Origin: Granulosicoccus sp.
Lineage (GTDB): Bacteria > Pseudomonadota > Gammaproteobacteria > Granulosicoccales > Granulosicoccaceae
NCBI GenBank assembly: GCA_013002205.1
Contig: JABDKN010000261.1
Span: 1 to 35,903, forward strand
Reading direction: 5' to 3'
Length of the DNA stretch: 35,903 nt
In this document: positions 1 to 8,253 of the stretch, in pieces
How the letters are laid out: each line of letters begins with the position of its first letter
Numbering within the stretch: position 1 is the first letter of the stretch
Translations under genes and position numbers: made by a program
The notes under the pieces: model-generated
What the model was told of the DNA's origin: nothing
Databases searched by the model: none
What the model saw: only the letters and a program-made list of their open reading frames with translations

Positions 1-143
1 ATGAGTCGCACGGTAGCAAGGCAGAGGCGGAAGCTGCCAGAAAGGCGAAAGAATACGAAGACGCGGGTAACAGCGCTGAAGCGGAAACCTGGCACGGTGT
101 AAGAAAGGCTGTTTGTGAGATGCGGGGCGCGCGCGAGAGCTAG
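1..143 (+). CDS. 3' end of an unrecognised gene (partial, enters from left edge)
   Basis: Reading from base 3 gives 46 codons ending at TAG 141-143, with a composition like a real protein tail: Ala/Glu/Lys-rich, helical in character, then a Trp-containing segment (ETWHGVRKAV). I do not recognise the family. The pattern 'Tyr, short linker with Gly-Asn, Ala-Glu-Ala, Trp, hydrophobic' resembles the C-termini of small helical proteins of unknown function in proteobacteria, but that is an impression only. The ATG at base 1 is in another frame and opens a 33-codon Arg/Lys-rich reading that looks like a shadow. The 5' end lies outside the window. Confidence 0.45.
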   Translation, partial: ESHGSKAEAEAARKAKEYEDAGNSAEAETWHGVRKAVCEMRGARES

Positions 144-609
144 CCCGCTGGAGCATGCCATGCATGCATTCAGGGTCACACCATAGCCACATCCCGGGGT
201 ACATCGACTGCCCAGGTGTGATGCGACAAAACAGCCGTACCGGGTGCCTGGCTGTCAGGCGCTTGGCGTGATCCATGCCGGACACGCCACCATAGCCATA
301 CATGTCGGGCACTCGGTGAGCCTGATGCGATAGCCCGGGCGGGAAAACCTGTTACCGACGTTGCGCCATTGCCAGTGGTAGCGTTGTGCGCGCAAACCTG
401 TCACAAAGTCCCGTATTGGCCGCACTGATCGCCGGTAAAGTGGTGAAGAATTGCCGGGCGCGTCAGAATGCCAGGAGATTTCCCCGGCATCAGGAATCGG
501 GGCAATCCAATGACCTGCAGAACGATCGATTCTGTGTTCGCGCGCAGCGGCAGGTGCCAGCAAGTGCGGTATCGTGTGTGCCACCTCGTCTCAACAGGAG
601 TTTAACCAG
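144..609. other. intergenic stretch, no gene seen
   Basis: About 470 bases separate the partial gene from the adaptor gene. Open frames exist on both strands (for example minus 255-584 and plus 386-637), but they overlap one another, have Arg/Pro/Cys-rich shadow-like compositions and lack a convincing ribosome site. I see no RNA gene and no clear terminator. The promoter of the export operon presumably lies here but I could not pick it out. Confidence 0.5.
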
Positions 610-1674
610 GTGTGGAAACGTGCACTGGGTGCGCTGATGGTCCTGGTCGTGGTGGCAGCGTCCTACTGGTGGCAACGTGGCGAGTCGGCATGGGCTGTGG
701 ATACCGTCGCTGTGGTTCGTGGCTCAATCGAGTCACGTCTCCAGTTGACAGGTACCGTGATCAACGATCGCACCGTCACGCTGACGGCGCTGCTCGATGG
801 CGAGATCATGGCGATCCGGGCGCGTGAAGGAGATGTCGTCGAGGCCGGCACCGTACTGGCAGAACTGGATTCCCGTCAGGCCCAGGCGTTGCTGGACAAG
901 GCCGGTGCAGAACTGATTCTGCATGAGCAATTGCTGGAAGCTGCGACCCGCACGCTTGAACGTATTGAACGTTTATCACGTGAAGGCAATGCCTCACAGC
1001 AGGCCCTGGATGAGAGTCGCGACGCAAAACTCGAAGCTGAAGCGTCCCTCAAGGCAGCGGCGGCTACCCTGGCCCTCAACCAGTTGCGTCTGGACAATGC
1101 ACAGATAAAATCGCCGTTCGCAGGCACGGTCATCGAGCAAAGTGCAGAGACTGGCCAGTGGCTGGAAGCAGGAACACCTCTGTTCAAGGTGGTGGCAACG
1201 GAAGGTACCGTCATCGAAGCCAATGTCAGCGCCAGTGACTGGTCACGTGTCAGTATCGGGCAGCCGGTGGTCCTCTCATCCGAAGTGGATGCCGGCACCC
1301 GGTGGAGCAGCGAGATAAGCTGGATCGCGCCCACCGTGACTGATGTAAGTGGTCAGGGCAAGACGGTGGCGGTACGAATGTTCCCGGGCAAGGCTGCACC
1401 CTCCTTGCTGCTTGGCCAGGAAGTGGATGTGGATGTCTCGTTGCAGCGCGTGGACGACATATTGATCGTTCCCTTGCAAGCCTTGCAGGAGGTTTCGCCA
1501 GGTGAGTTTCGAGCATTCGTGCTGGATGGCGGCAGAGCTCGTGAACGACCGGTCACCATTGGACTGACAAGCCTCGATGATGCGGAGCTGGTCGACGGTT
1601 TGGCCGAAGGCGACCGCGTCATCGTGCCCAATGGGCAAACCCTGCTGGATGGGCAGGACGTCCGCTTACGTTGA
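610..1674 (+). CDS. periplasmic adaptor subunit (membrane fusion protein) of a MacA-type export system
   Basis: Predicted 354-residue adaptor linking an inner-membrane transporter to an outer-membrane channel. The N-terminus is a single hydrophobic anchor (residues about 5-20, ALGALMVLVVVAASYWW). A beta/lipoyl half follows (GEIMAIRAREGDVVEAGTVL), then an Ala/Leu/Glu-rich coiled-coil hairpin (about residues 95-160), the second lipoyl half (IKSPFAGTVIEQ) and a beta-barrel part. This is the classic HlyD/MacA order. I chose GTG 610 because AGGAG at 596-600 lies 9 bases ahead and the protein then starts just before the anchor; GTG/TTG starts further upstream lack this. Its stop overlaps the start of the ATPase gene, so the three export genes are probably one operon. 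No outer-membrane partner (TolC type) lies in the window, and the substrate is unknown. Confidence 0.85.
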   Translation: MWKRALGALMVLVVVAASYWWQRGESAWAVDTVAVVRGSIESRLQLTGTVINDRTVTLTALLDGEIMAIRAREGDVVEAGTVLAELDSRQAQALLDKAGAELILHEQLLEAATRTLERIERLSREGNASQQALDESRDAKLEAEASLKAAAATLALNQLRLDNAQIKSPFAGTVIEQSAETGQWLEAGTPLFKVVATEGTVIEANVSASDWSRVSIGQPVVLSSEVDAGTRWSSEISWIAPTVTDVSGQGKTVAVRMFPGKAAPSLLLGQEVDVDVSLQRVDDILIVPLQALQEVSPGEFRAFVLDGGRARERPVTIGLTSLDDAELVDGLAEGDRVIVPNGQTLLDGQDVRLR

Positions 1675-2357
1675 CAGTGGCTGATCCTGTGATCCGACTT
1701 GCCGACGTTTCGAAGTCCTACCAGGCTGGCAACCTGCAAGTCGACGTACTGCATGACATCGACCTGATCATCGAGGCGGGTGAATTCGTTGCCATCATGG
1801 GACCCTCCGGTTCCGGGAAGAGTACCTTGCTCAACCTGATTGCCTGCCTGGATGTAATCGACACTGGCGAATACCTGTTCGCCGGTGAATCGGTTGGCAA
1901 GCTTGGTAGCGATGGCCTGGCGCGCCTGCGTCGACAACGCGTCGGATTCGTCTTCCAGAACTTCAACCTCATTGCGCAATTCAGTGCATTGCGTAATGTC
2001 GAATTGCCACTGGTGTATGCCGGTGTACCCCGGAGCGACAGGCGCACCATAGCGCTGGCGAAGCTTGCACAGGTCGGGCTTGCCGACCGGATTGCACACC
2101 GGCCGGTCGAGCTTTCCGGTGGACAGCAGCAACGGGTTGCCATCGCCCGGGCACTGGTCAATGCGCCGGACGTCATCATCGCCGACGAACCTACGGGCAG
2201 CCTCGACAGCGAAACCGGATTGGAGATCATGCAGCTGTTCGCAGCATTACATGAGCAGGGCAAGACGATCGTCATGGTGACCCATGAGCAGGAAATCGCG
2301 GATTTTGCCGATCGAATCGTACGTTTGAAGGATGGCTATATCAGAGGAGACTCATGA
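1671..2357 (+). CDS. ABC transporter ATP-binding protein (MacB/LolD family)
   Basis: ATPase of about 228 residues that powers the adjacent permease. Visible motifs: Walker A GPSGSGKST, Q-loop region FVFQNFNLI, signature LSGGQQQRVAIARAL, Walker B VIIADEPTGSLD and the switch histidine in VTHE. Length and motif wording fit the LolD/MacB ATPase group, whose members serve MacB-type mechanotransmission permeases and lipoprotein release. The TTG at 1671 overlaps the adaptor stop; GTG at 1677 or GTG at 1689 are alternative starts, and none has a strong ribosome site, so coupling to the upstream gene is likely. In E. coli MacB the ATPase and permease are fused; here they are separate genes, as in many relatives. 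With an adaptor upstream, a MacAB-like exporter is more likely than LolCDE. Confidence 0.9.
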   Translation: MTVADPVIRLADVSKSYQAGNLQVDVLHDIDLIIEAGEFVAIMGPSGSGKSTLLNLIACLDVIDTGEYLFAGESVGKLGSDGLARLRRQRVGFVFQNFNLIAQFSALRNVELPLVYAGVPRSDRRTIALAKLAQVGLADRIAHRPVELSGGQQQRVAIARALVNAPDVIIADEPTGSLDSETGLEIMQLFAALHEQGKTIVMVTHEQEIADFADRIVRLKDGYIRGDS

Positions 2358-3592
2358 ACCGATTTCTCGACAGCCTGGGCCAGGCGCTGGATGCGCTGGC
2401 TGATCACAAGTTGCGCACAGCCCTGAGTGTGCTTGGTATCACCATCGGCATCGCGGCTGTCATGGCCGTCAGTACGATCAGCAAAGGCGGGAATCATGTC
2501 ATCTATTCCGAACTGGAGACGTTCGGCCTCAATTCGGTGTGGGTGTATCGTGATCGCAACACGGATGACAATGGGCGCAGTCAGCGCCAGGGCACGGGCA
2601 TCGTCAGTGAGGATTTCATCAGCCTGCAGGCACAACAGGATTCACTGGGCATTCATCGTATGACGCCGGTGGTCTATCCAACTGAACGCTGGCAGGTCAG
2701 CCAGGCAAGACGCAGTGGCAATGCCCAGTTGCTGGGAGTCGGGCAACACTATAGTGGCATCGTCAATGATGTGCTGAGCGCGGGACGTATGTTCAATTCC
2801 ATCGACATCCGCGAACGCAGGCCGGTGGTGTTGCTTGCGCCTGCTATCGTGGATCGGGTGCTCGACGGGACGACAGATGCAGTGGGGCAGACAGTACGCA
2901 TCGCCGGACGACGTTTCACCGTCATTGGTCTGCTGGCCGGCAAGAGTCGTGATTTTCTATCCAGTATCGGATCTGTGGGCGGGCAGAATGCCAACGATCG
3001 GGTAATCATGCCTTACACCACGTTACAGGCCATGACTGGAACGAAAGATATCGGCAACCTGCAGCTGGAGGTTCAACGCTTCGATGAGGCGGCGAGGGTG
3101 GCGGAGCAGGTCAAGCGATTGCTCAAGCAACGGCATCCGGATGGTTATGAATACAGTTCTGAAACCATGGCCAGTTATATAGTCACCACCAATCGCATAC
3201 TCGGTGGTGTCGCCATCATCGGTATCGTCGCAGCCTCGATTTCCCTGCTTGTGGGTGGTATGGGCATCATGAACATGATGGGTACATCGGTCCTGGAGCG
3301 GACCCGTGAGATCGGCGTGCGTAAAGCCATTGGTGCCACCGAACGCGACATCCTGCTGCAGTTTCTGCTGGAGGCTGGATTGATCAGCATCACCGGAGGT
3401 CTGCTTGGCTTGCTGATCGGGGGCCTGGCCAGTGTCGCCCTGGCAATGTTAACCGGTTTTCCTGTCATGCCCTCGGTGATCAGTATCGTCGGGGCGTTAC
3501 TGGTGTCCGTACTGGTGGGAATATTGTCCGGTTACCTGCCAGCACGTCGAGCTGCGCGGATGAAGCCTGTGGATGCTCTGAACACGCAGTGA
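2354..3592 (+). CDS. ABC transporter permease, MacB/FtsX type
   Basis: A 412-residue inner-membrane permease. It has one N-terminal membrane segment (LRTALSVLGITIGIAAVMAV, about residues 22-41), a large periplasmic MacB-like domain (about 45-275), and three C-terminal membrane segments. The FtsX-family hallmark MNMMGTSVLERTREIGVRKAIGA sits between segments two and three. The ending YLPARRAARMKPVDAL is typical of the family. The ATG overlaps the ATPase stop (ATGA), so the two are translationally coupled. Together with the adaptor and ATPase this forms a MacAB-type machine that pushes substrates from the periplasm through an outer-membrane channel. The substrate (peptide, lipid-like molecule or drug) cannot be read from sequence. 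Confidence 0.9.
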   Translation: MNRFLDSLGQALDALADHKLRTALSVLGITIGIAAVMAVSTISKGGNHVIYSELETFGLNSVWVYRDRNTDDNGRSQRQGTGIVSEDFISLQAQQDSLGIHRMTPVVYPTERWQVSQARRSGNAQLLGVGQHYSGIVNDVLSAGRMFNSIDIRERRPVVLLAPAIVDRVLDGTTDAVGQTVRIAGRRFTVIGLLAGKSRDFLSSIGSVGGQNANDRVIMPYTTLQAMTGTKDIGNLQLEVQRFDEAARVAEQVKRLLKQRHPDGYEYSSETMASYIVTTNRILGGVAIIGIVAASISLLVGGMGIMNMMGTSVLERTREIGVRKAIGATERDILLQFLLEAGLISITGGLLGLLIGGLASVALAMLTGFPVMPSVISIVGALLVSVLVGILSGYLPARRAARMKPVDALNTQ

Positions 3593-3637
3593 GAAGTCGC
3601 GGGGACGGGCAAGTGCATATACCTCCCTCACTTGCGT

Positions 3638-3686
3638 GGATGGTGGATCGTGGATGGTGGATGGTGGATGGTGGATAGTGGATCGG
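3638..3686. repeat. tandem heptamer repeat, 7 copies of GGATGGT
   Basis: Seven back-to-back 7-base units: GGATGGT, GGATCGT, GGATGGT x3, GGATAGT, GGATCGG. Four are identical and three carry one or two changes. The array lies between the permease gene and aroA and covers no likely reading frame. Confidence 0.9.
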
Positions 3687-3807
3687 CTGTTGTGCACAGT
3701 GGAACGCTGACGATGCCAGTACGATGTCTGCTACGTCCCGATAAGACTCATTGACCGGAACGGGCCAATGGAGTGGTACCATTTCACGAGCCACTCAAGG
3801 ACTGCTC

Positions 3808-5166
3808 GTGACCCAATCCGCCGCACCTGAATCCACCAGTACGACCTACCGGCTGGAGCCTGCCACCGAGCTCACCGGTAGTATCAAGGTGCCAGGCGAC
3901 AAGTCGATGTCCCACAGGTCCATCATGTTCGGCGCCATTGCAGAAGGTGTGACAGAAGTCGCAGGATTCCTGGAGGGTGAAGACAGCCTGCACACGCTGG
4001 CAGCATGTCAGGCCATGGGGGTGCGTATCGAGCGCGGCGGGCCGGGTGAGGTCACCCTGTTCGGTGAAGGTGCGCGCTCCCTCAAGCCACCGGGCAAGGA
4101 CATCTATCTGGGAAATTCCGGTACGGGCATGCGATTGCTGGCGGGGCTGCTGGCAGGGCTCAACATCCCGGCGACATTGACGGGCGATGCGTCATTGTCT
4201 GCACGGCCGATGCGACGTATCGTCGATCCATTGAGCCAGATGGGTGCTTCCATCGTCACCGGTAAAGGAGGCACTCCGCCACTGGTAATTCGCCCCGCTG
4301 CGACCCTGGCCGGAATCGAATACACCTGTCCGATGGCCAGCGCCCAGGTAAAATCGGCGATTCTGCTCGCCGGACTGCACGCCAGCGGCACCACGGTAGT
4401 CCATGAACCGGCAATCACGCGGGACCATACAGAACGCATGTTGCGTGGTTTCGGCGTAGAAGTAGAGGTTGCCGGACTCACCGTGTCGCTCAAAGGCGGG
4501 CAGCGACTGGTCGCCACCACACTGACGGTGCCGGGAGATATATCCTCGTCCGCGTTCTTCCTGGTCGGTGCCAGCATGACCCCGGGCTCCAGCCTGAACA
4601 TCAACGGGGTTGGCATGAATCCGAGTCGTACCGGCGTTATCGACATCCTCAAACTGATGGGGGCCGACATCCAGGTGCTCAACGAACGCACGTCAGGCGG
4701 TGAACCGGTAGCCGATCTGAAGGTAACGGGCAGACGCCTGCAGGGAATACACGTTCCCGAACACCTGGTGTCCCTCGCGATCGATGAATTTCCCGCCTTG
4801 TTCGTGGCTGCGGTCGGTGCGACCGGGCAGACGGTAGTGACCGGAGCAGAGGAATTGCGCGTCAAGGAAACAGACCGTATCCAGGTTATGACCGACGGAC
4901 TTCGTGCGCTCGGTGCTGATCTGTCGGACAGGCCAGACGGTGCCGTCATCAATGGGTGCCGCCTGGCGGGTGGCACAGCAGACAGTTGCGGGGATCATCG
5001 AACCGCGATGGCCTTCGCCATGGCCTCCCTGATTGCCGACGGTCCCATCAGCGTACTCGACTGCGACAACGTGAACACATCGTTCCCCGGTTTTGCCCGG
5101 CTTGCCGGCAGCACCGGCCTGCATATCGTCGAATCCCCAGCCGGCTCGACCTCGTCCCGAGTATGA
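3808..5166 (+). CDS. aroA: 3-phosphoshikimate 1-carboxyvinyltransferase (EPSP synthase)
   Basis: Sixth step of the shikimate pathway: joins shikimate-3-phosphate and phosphoenolpyruvate to give EPSP for aromatic amino acids. Read from GTG 3808 the protein has 452 residues. Substrate-binding residues are visible in VPGDKSMSHRS (Lys32, Ser33, Arg37), LGNSGTGMR, ASAQVKSAILLAGL, the catalytic-Asp segment IDEFPALF and KETDR. Wording such as FLEGEDSLHT and the length are closer to class II enzymes than to the 427-residue E. coli type; that assignment is by memory of motifs. GTG 3808 has AAGGA at 3797-3801; an in-frame start at 3751 would add 19 residues not typical of the family. The stop overlaps the cmk start. 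The pheA/hisC/tyrA genes that often precede aroA in relatives are not upstream here. Confidence 0.93.
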   Translation: MTQSAAPESTSTTYRLEPATELTGSIKVPGDKSMSHRSIMFGAIAEGVTEVAGFLEGEDSLHTLAACQAMGVRIERGGPGEVTLFGEGARSLKPPGKDIYLGNSGTGMRLLAGLLAGLNIPATLTGDASLSARPMRRIVDPLSQMGASIVTGKGGTPPLVIRPAATLAGIEYTCPMASAQVKSAILLAGLHASGTTVVHEPAITRDHTERMLRGFGVEVEVAGLTVSLKGGQRLVATTLTVPGDISSSAFFLVGASMTPGSSLNINGVGMNPSRTGVIDILKLMGADIQVLNERTSGGEPVADLKVTGRRLQGIHVPEHLVSLAIDEFPALFVAAVGATGQTVVTGAEELRVKETDRIQVMTDGLRALGADLSDRPDGAVINGCRLAGGTADSCGDHRTAMAFAMASLIADGPISVLDCDNVNTSFPGFARLAGSTGLHIVESPAGSTSSRV

Positions 5167-5843
5167 GCAGCATCCCGGTCATCACCATCGACGGTCCATC
5201 AGGCGCTGGCAAGGGAACTGTGGCAAGGCAACTGGCCAGCGAACTCGGCTACCATCTTCTGGACAGCGGTGCCGTCTACCGCGCAGCGGCCCTGCATGCC
5301 CTGCACTGCAACGCCGATCTGGACGACGAACGCTCTGTGATGAACGCGCTGGCCAGTATGCATGCCCGGTTCGAGCCGCACCCGGATGGTGTCCAGGTGT
5401 GGCTGGGTGACAAAAATGTGACGCCGGATCTGCGCCTTGAAACCACCGGTAATGCGGCCTCCAAGGTTGCCCTGATGCGCCGGGTGAGGGAGTCCGTACT
5501 GGATGAACAACGCAGCTTTCGCCAGGCACCCGGTCTCGTAGCGGATGGACGGGACATGGGCACGATCGTATTCCCGGACGCACAGCTGAAGGTGTTCCTT
5601 TCCGCCTCTCGGGAGGTGCGTGCAAAGAGACGCGCTAAGCAGTTGAAAGACAAGGGAATAGAAGTTATAATAAGCGACTTGCTGCAGGAAATTGGTGCGC
5701 GCGACGAACGTGACAGTTCGCGTGAGCACTCGCCGTTGGTTGCCGCCCACGATGCGCTCATCATTGATTCCAGTGAGTTATCCATCGGTGCGGTGGTTGA
5801 GCAGATACTGTCTGCCTTGCCGCGTGAAGTCACTGCCGGATAA
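5163..5843 (+). CDS. cmk: cytidylate kinase
   Basis: Phosphorylates CMP and dCMP to the diphosphates using ATP, feeding CTP and dCTP pools in the cytoplasm. The 226-residue product matches the usual length (E. coli 227). The P-loop GPSGAGKG lies at residues 11-18, followed by the substrate segment LDSGAVYRAAAL. DGRDMGTIVFPDA and the lid/C-terminal DERDSSREHSPL are typical of the family. The ATG at 5163 overlaps the aroA stop (ATGA), and homologues also begin a few residues before the P-loop; the longer frame from 4956 is read-through of aroA sequence. The order aroA-cmk-rpsA is a conserved gammaproteobacterial arrangement. Confidence 0.96.
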   Translation: MSSIPVITIDGPSGAGKGTVARQLASELGYHLLDSGAVYRAAALHALHCNADLDDERSVMNALASMHARFEPHPDGVQVWLGDKNVTPDLRLETTGNAASKVALMRRVRESVLDEQRSFRQAPGLVADGRDMGTIVFPDAQLKVFLSASREVRAKRRAKQLKDKGIEVIISDLLQEIGARDERDSSREHSPLVAAHDALIIDSSELSIGAVVEQILSALPREVTAG

Positions 5844-5947
5844 CTCCCTCTGGAGTATCCCTTGCATCAGGGGTGTAGGTAGGTTTAACCCTTCAGTACG
5901 ATCCAGGTATGTGTATCACGCCTGAATCAACCTGCATAACGTTTGCT

Positions 5948-6004
5948 GCCTTGCCACGACGGCATGGTTTTTACCACTAACACATCGCCTTGTCACGACG
6001 ACAT
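5948..6004 (+). repeat. imperfect 18-base direct repeat in the rpsA leader
   Basis: Two copies, GCCTTGCCACGACGGCAT (5948-5965) and GCCTTGTCACGACGACAT (5987-6004), agree at 16 of 18 bases and start 39 bases apart. The second ends 31 bases before the rpsA start. The first copy can also fold on itself (TGCC...GGCA). Confidence 0.7.
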
Positions 6005-6035
6005 TGCGTCATTCACTAAACAGGTTTACTACTTA

Positions 6036-7715
6036 ATGTCAGAATCTTTTGCGGAGCTCTTCGAAGAGAGTATCTCCAATTCCCAGATGAAAGTTGGTTC
6101 CATTCTCACTGGAACCGTTGTCGACATCACTGGCGACTACGTCATCGTCAATGCCGGTCTCAAGTCAGAAGGCGCAGTGCCTATTGAAGAGTTCGAAGAT
6201 GAAAACGGTGAAACCGATGTAAAGATCGGCGACAGCGTTGAAGTGGCTCTCGATTCCGTTGAAGACGGTTTCGGGGAAACCAAGCTCTCACGCGAAAAAG
6301 CGCGTCGTGCACGCTCCTGGACGGTCCTCGAAAGGGCGCAGGAAAACGATGAAATCATCAAGGGCAACATCACGGGCAAAGTCAAAGGCGGCTTTACCGT
6401 TGAAGTCTGCGACATTCGCGCATTTCTGCCAGGTTCACTGGTTGACGTGCGACCTGTACGGGACACCAGCTACCTCGAAGGCAAGGAACTCGAATTCAAG
6501 GTCATCAAACTGGACCAGCGTCGCAACAACGTCGTCGTTTCAAGGCGTGCTGTCGTCGAGTCCGAATACAGTGCAGAGCGCGAGCAGTTGCTTGAGAATC
6601 TGCAGGAAGGACAGGAAATCATGGGTATCGTCAAAAATCTCACCGACTACGGTGCGTTTCTCGACCTGGGTGGTATCGATGGGCTGCTGCATATCACCGA
6701 CATGGCATGGAAGCGCGTCAAGCATCCTTCCGAAGTGGTTGAAGTTGGCCAGGAAATGCAGGTCAAGGTACTCAAGTTCGATCGTGAACGTAATCGCGTG
6801 TCACTGGGTCTCAAGCAGCTGGGCGAAGATCCATGGGTAGATCTGACCCGTCGTTACCCTGAAGGCTCACGCCTGTTCGGCAAGGTCACCAACATCGCAG
6901 ACTACGGCTGTTTCGTCGAGATCGAAGAAGGTGTCGAAGGCCTGGTTCACGTCTCCGAGATGGATTGGACGAACCGCAATGTCAACCCGAACAAGGTGGT
7001 GGCGCTGGGCGATGAAGTCGAAGTCATGATCCTGGACATCGATCAGGAACGTCGTCGTATTTCCCTGGGTATCAAACAATGCAAGCCGAACCCGTGGGAA
7101 GATTTCTCCGAGTCATTCAACAAGGGCGACAAGGTCTCCGGCACCATCAAGTCGATTACTGATTTCGGTATCTTCATTGGTCTGGAAGGTGGTATCGATG
7201 GTCTGATTCACCTGTCTGATCTGTCCTGGAACGAGACCGGTGAAGAAGCGGTTCACAACTACAAGAAGGGTGATGAAATCGAAGCGGTCGTGCTGGCTGT
7301 CGACCCGGAACGCGAGCGCATCTCGCTGGGTGTGAAGCAGATCGATCGTGATCCATTTGGTCAGTTCGTGGCCGATAGTCCGAAAGGCAGTATCGTCAAG
7401 GGTACGGTCAAGGAGGTGGACGCCAAGCACGCCGTCATCGATCTTGGCGATGGAATCGAAGGTGTGTTGCGCGCCAGTGAGATCTCACGTGAGCGTGTCG
7501 AAGATGTGCGTCAACACTTCAAGGAAGGCGATGAGGTTGAAGCGAAATTCATCGGCACCGATCGCAAGTCACGCATGCTGAGCCTGTCCATCAAGGCGAA
7601 AGACTATGCTGATGAAGCAGAGGCGATGAGCGATTACAGTGAGTCGGCTGCAGAGCCGGCAGGCACCACCCTTGGTGACTTGATGAAAGAGCAGTTGGGT
7701 AAGCTGGACAAGTAA
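6036..7715 (+). CDS. rpsA: 30S ribosomal protein S1
   Basis: Largest ribosomal protein; binds mRNA on the 30S subunit and helps unfold leaders during initiation. Read from ATG 6036 it has 559 residues (E. coli 557) and begins [12 protein letters not shown], as known S1 proteins do. Six S1 RNA-binding repeats follow. The best conserved begin around [56 protein letters not shown] and [18 protein letters not shown], each ending in [10 protein letters not shown]-like strands. The upstream frame from 5943 adds 31 residues unlike S1. There is only a distant Shine-Dalgarno (CAGG at 6021-6024), in keeping with the known tendency of S1 genes to have structured, autoregulated leaders; regulation here is inferred. 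A hairpin lies downstream before ihfB. Confidence 0.98.
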   Translation: MSESFAELFEESISNSQMKVGSILTGTVVDITGDYVIVNAGLKSEGAVPIEEFEDENGETDVKIGDSVEVALDSVEDGFGETKLSREKARRARSWTVLERAQENDEIIKGNITGKVKGGFTVEVCDIRAFLPGSLVDVRPVRDTSYLEGKELEFKVIKLDQRRNNVVVSRRAVVESEYSAEREQLLENLQEGQEIMGIVKNLTDYGAFLDLGGIDGLLHITDMAWKRVKHPSEVVEVGQEMQVKVLKFDRERNRVSLGLKQLGEDPWVDLTRRYPEGSRLFGKVTNIADYGCFVEIEEGVEGLVHVSEMDWTNRNVNPNKVVALGDEVEVMILDIDQERRRISLGIKQCKPNPWEDFSESFNKGDKVSGTIKSITDFGIFIGLEGGIDGLIHLSDLSWNETGEEAVHNYKKGDEIEAVVLAVDPERERISLGVKQIDRDPFGQFVADSPKGSIVKGTVKEVDAKHAVIDLGDGIEGVLRASEISRERVEDVRQHFKEGDEVEAKFIGTDRKSRMLSLSIKAKDYADEAEAMSDYSESAAEPAGTTLGDLMKEQLGKLDK

Positions 7716-7751
7716 GCAATCCGGCCGATCCGGCCAGATTGACGTGCTCGA

Positions 7752-7779
7752 GCGGACAGCCCTTGACGGGGCTGTCCGC
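7752..7779 (+). terminator. hairpin between rpsA and ihfB, possible weak terminator
   Basis: Perfect 11-bp stem GCGGACAGCCC (7752-7762) with GGGCTGTCCGC (7769-7779), 6-base loop. It is not followed by a T run, so it may attenuate, protect the 3' end of rpsA mRNA, or act with Rho rather than be a strong intrinsic terminator. Confidence 0.5.
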
Positions 7780-7866
7780 GCAAGGCAATCTCATGTAATA
7801 CAGTGTTAAGGGCATCGGTTTGTGGAAAATCGATACACCGGAAACGGACGCAATGACAGGTGAGAG

Positions 7867-8232
7867 ATGAGCGAACGTTCGCGTGCGGATAACAGTCTGA
7901 CGAAATCGGATCTGATCGAATCCCTGGCGCGTAACCAAAGTCATCTGGCGCCCAAGGACGTCGAACTCGCCGTCAAGAGCCTGTTGGAGAAAATGAGCCA
8001 GAAACTGGCCAGCGGAGAACGCATCGAGATCCGTGGCTTCGGCAGTTTCAGCCTGCATTTTCGTGAAGCCAGAATGGGTCGAAATCCCAAATCCGGGGTG
8101 GCGGTGGCGCTGCGCGGCAAGCACGTGCCCCATTTCAAACCTGGCAAGGAGTTGAGAGAAAGAGTCAACAACGGCACCGGGGGTGTCAACGAAACGCCCG
8201 AATCCGAATTGGATTATGAGGACGAGGACTAG
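7867..8232 (+). CDS. ihfB: integration host factor subunit beta (IHF-beta)
   Basis: Pairs with IHF-alpha to bind and sharply bend DNA in transcription, replication and recombination. The core (about residues 11-103) matches the family: [48 protein letters not shown] and the DNA-binding arm/Pro turn in [30 protein letters not shown]. At 121 residues it is longer than usual (about 94-100). There are about 10 extra residues at the front ([10 protein letters not shown]) and an acidic tail ending [10 protein letters not shown]. The ATG has AGGTGAG just ahead, so the long N-terminus is probably real. It follows rpsA and precedes lapB, the usual place for ihfB. IHF-alpha (ihfA) is not in the window. 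Confidence 0.95.
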   Translation: MSERSRADNSLTKSDLIESLARNQSHLAPKDVELAVKSLLEKMSQKLASGERIEIRGFGSFSLHFREARMGRNPKSGVAVALRGKHVPHFKPGKELRERVNNGTGGVNETPESELDYEDED

Positions 8233-8253
8233 CTTCAGGTCCGCACCTCCATA

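Noticed and set aside
255-637. Overlapping open frames on both strands (minus 255-584, plus 386-637)
   Set aside because: They overlap each other, have shadow-like compositions and no ribosome site, so I treat the region as intergenic.
1671-3592. LolCDE lipoprotein release system
   Set aside because: The ATPase is LolD-like, but only one permease gene is present and a membrane-fusion adaptor precedes it, which fits a MacAB-type exporter.
5948-6004. CRISPR-like repeat pair
   Set aside because: Only two imperfect copies with a 21-base gap and no cas genes; it is a leader duplication.
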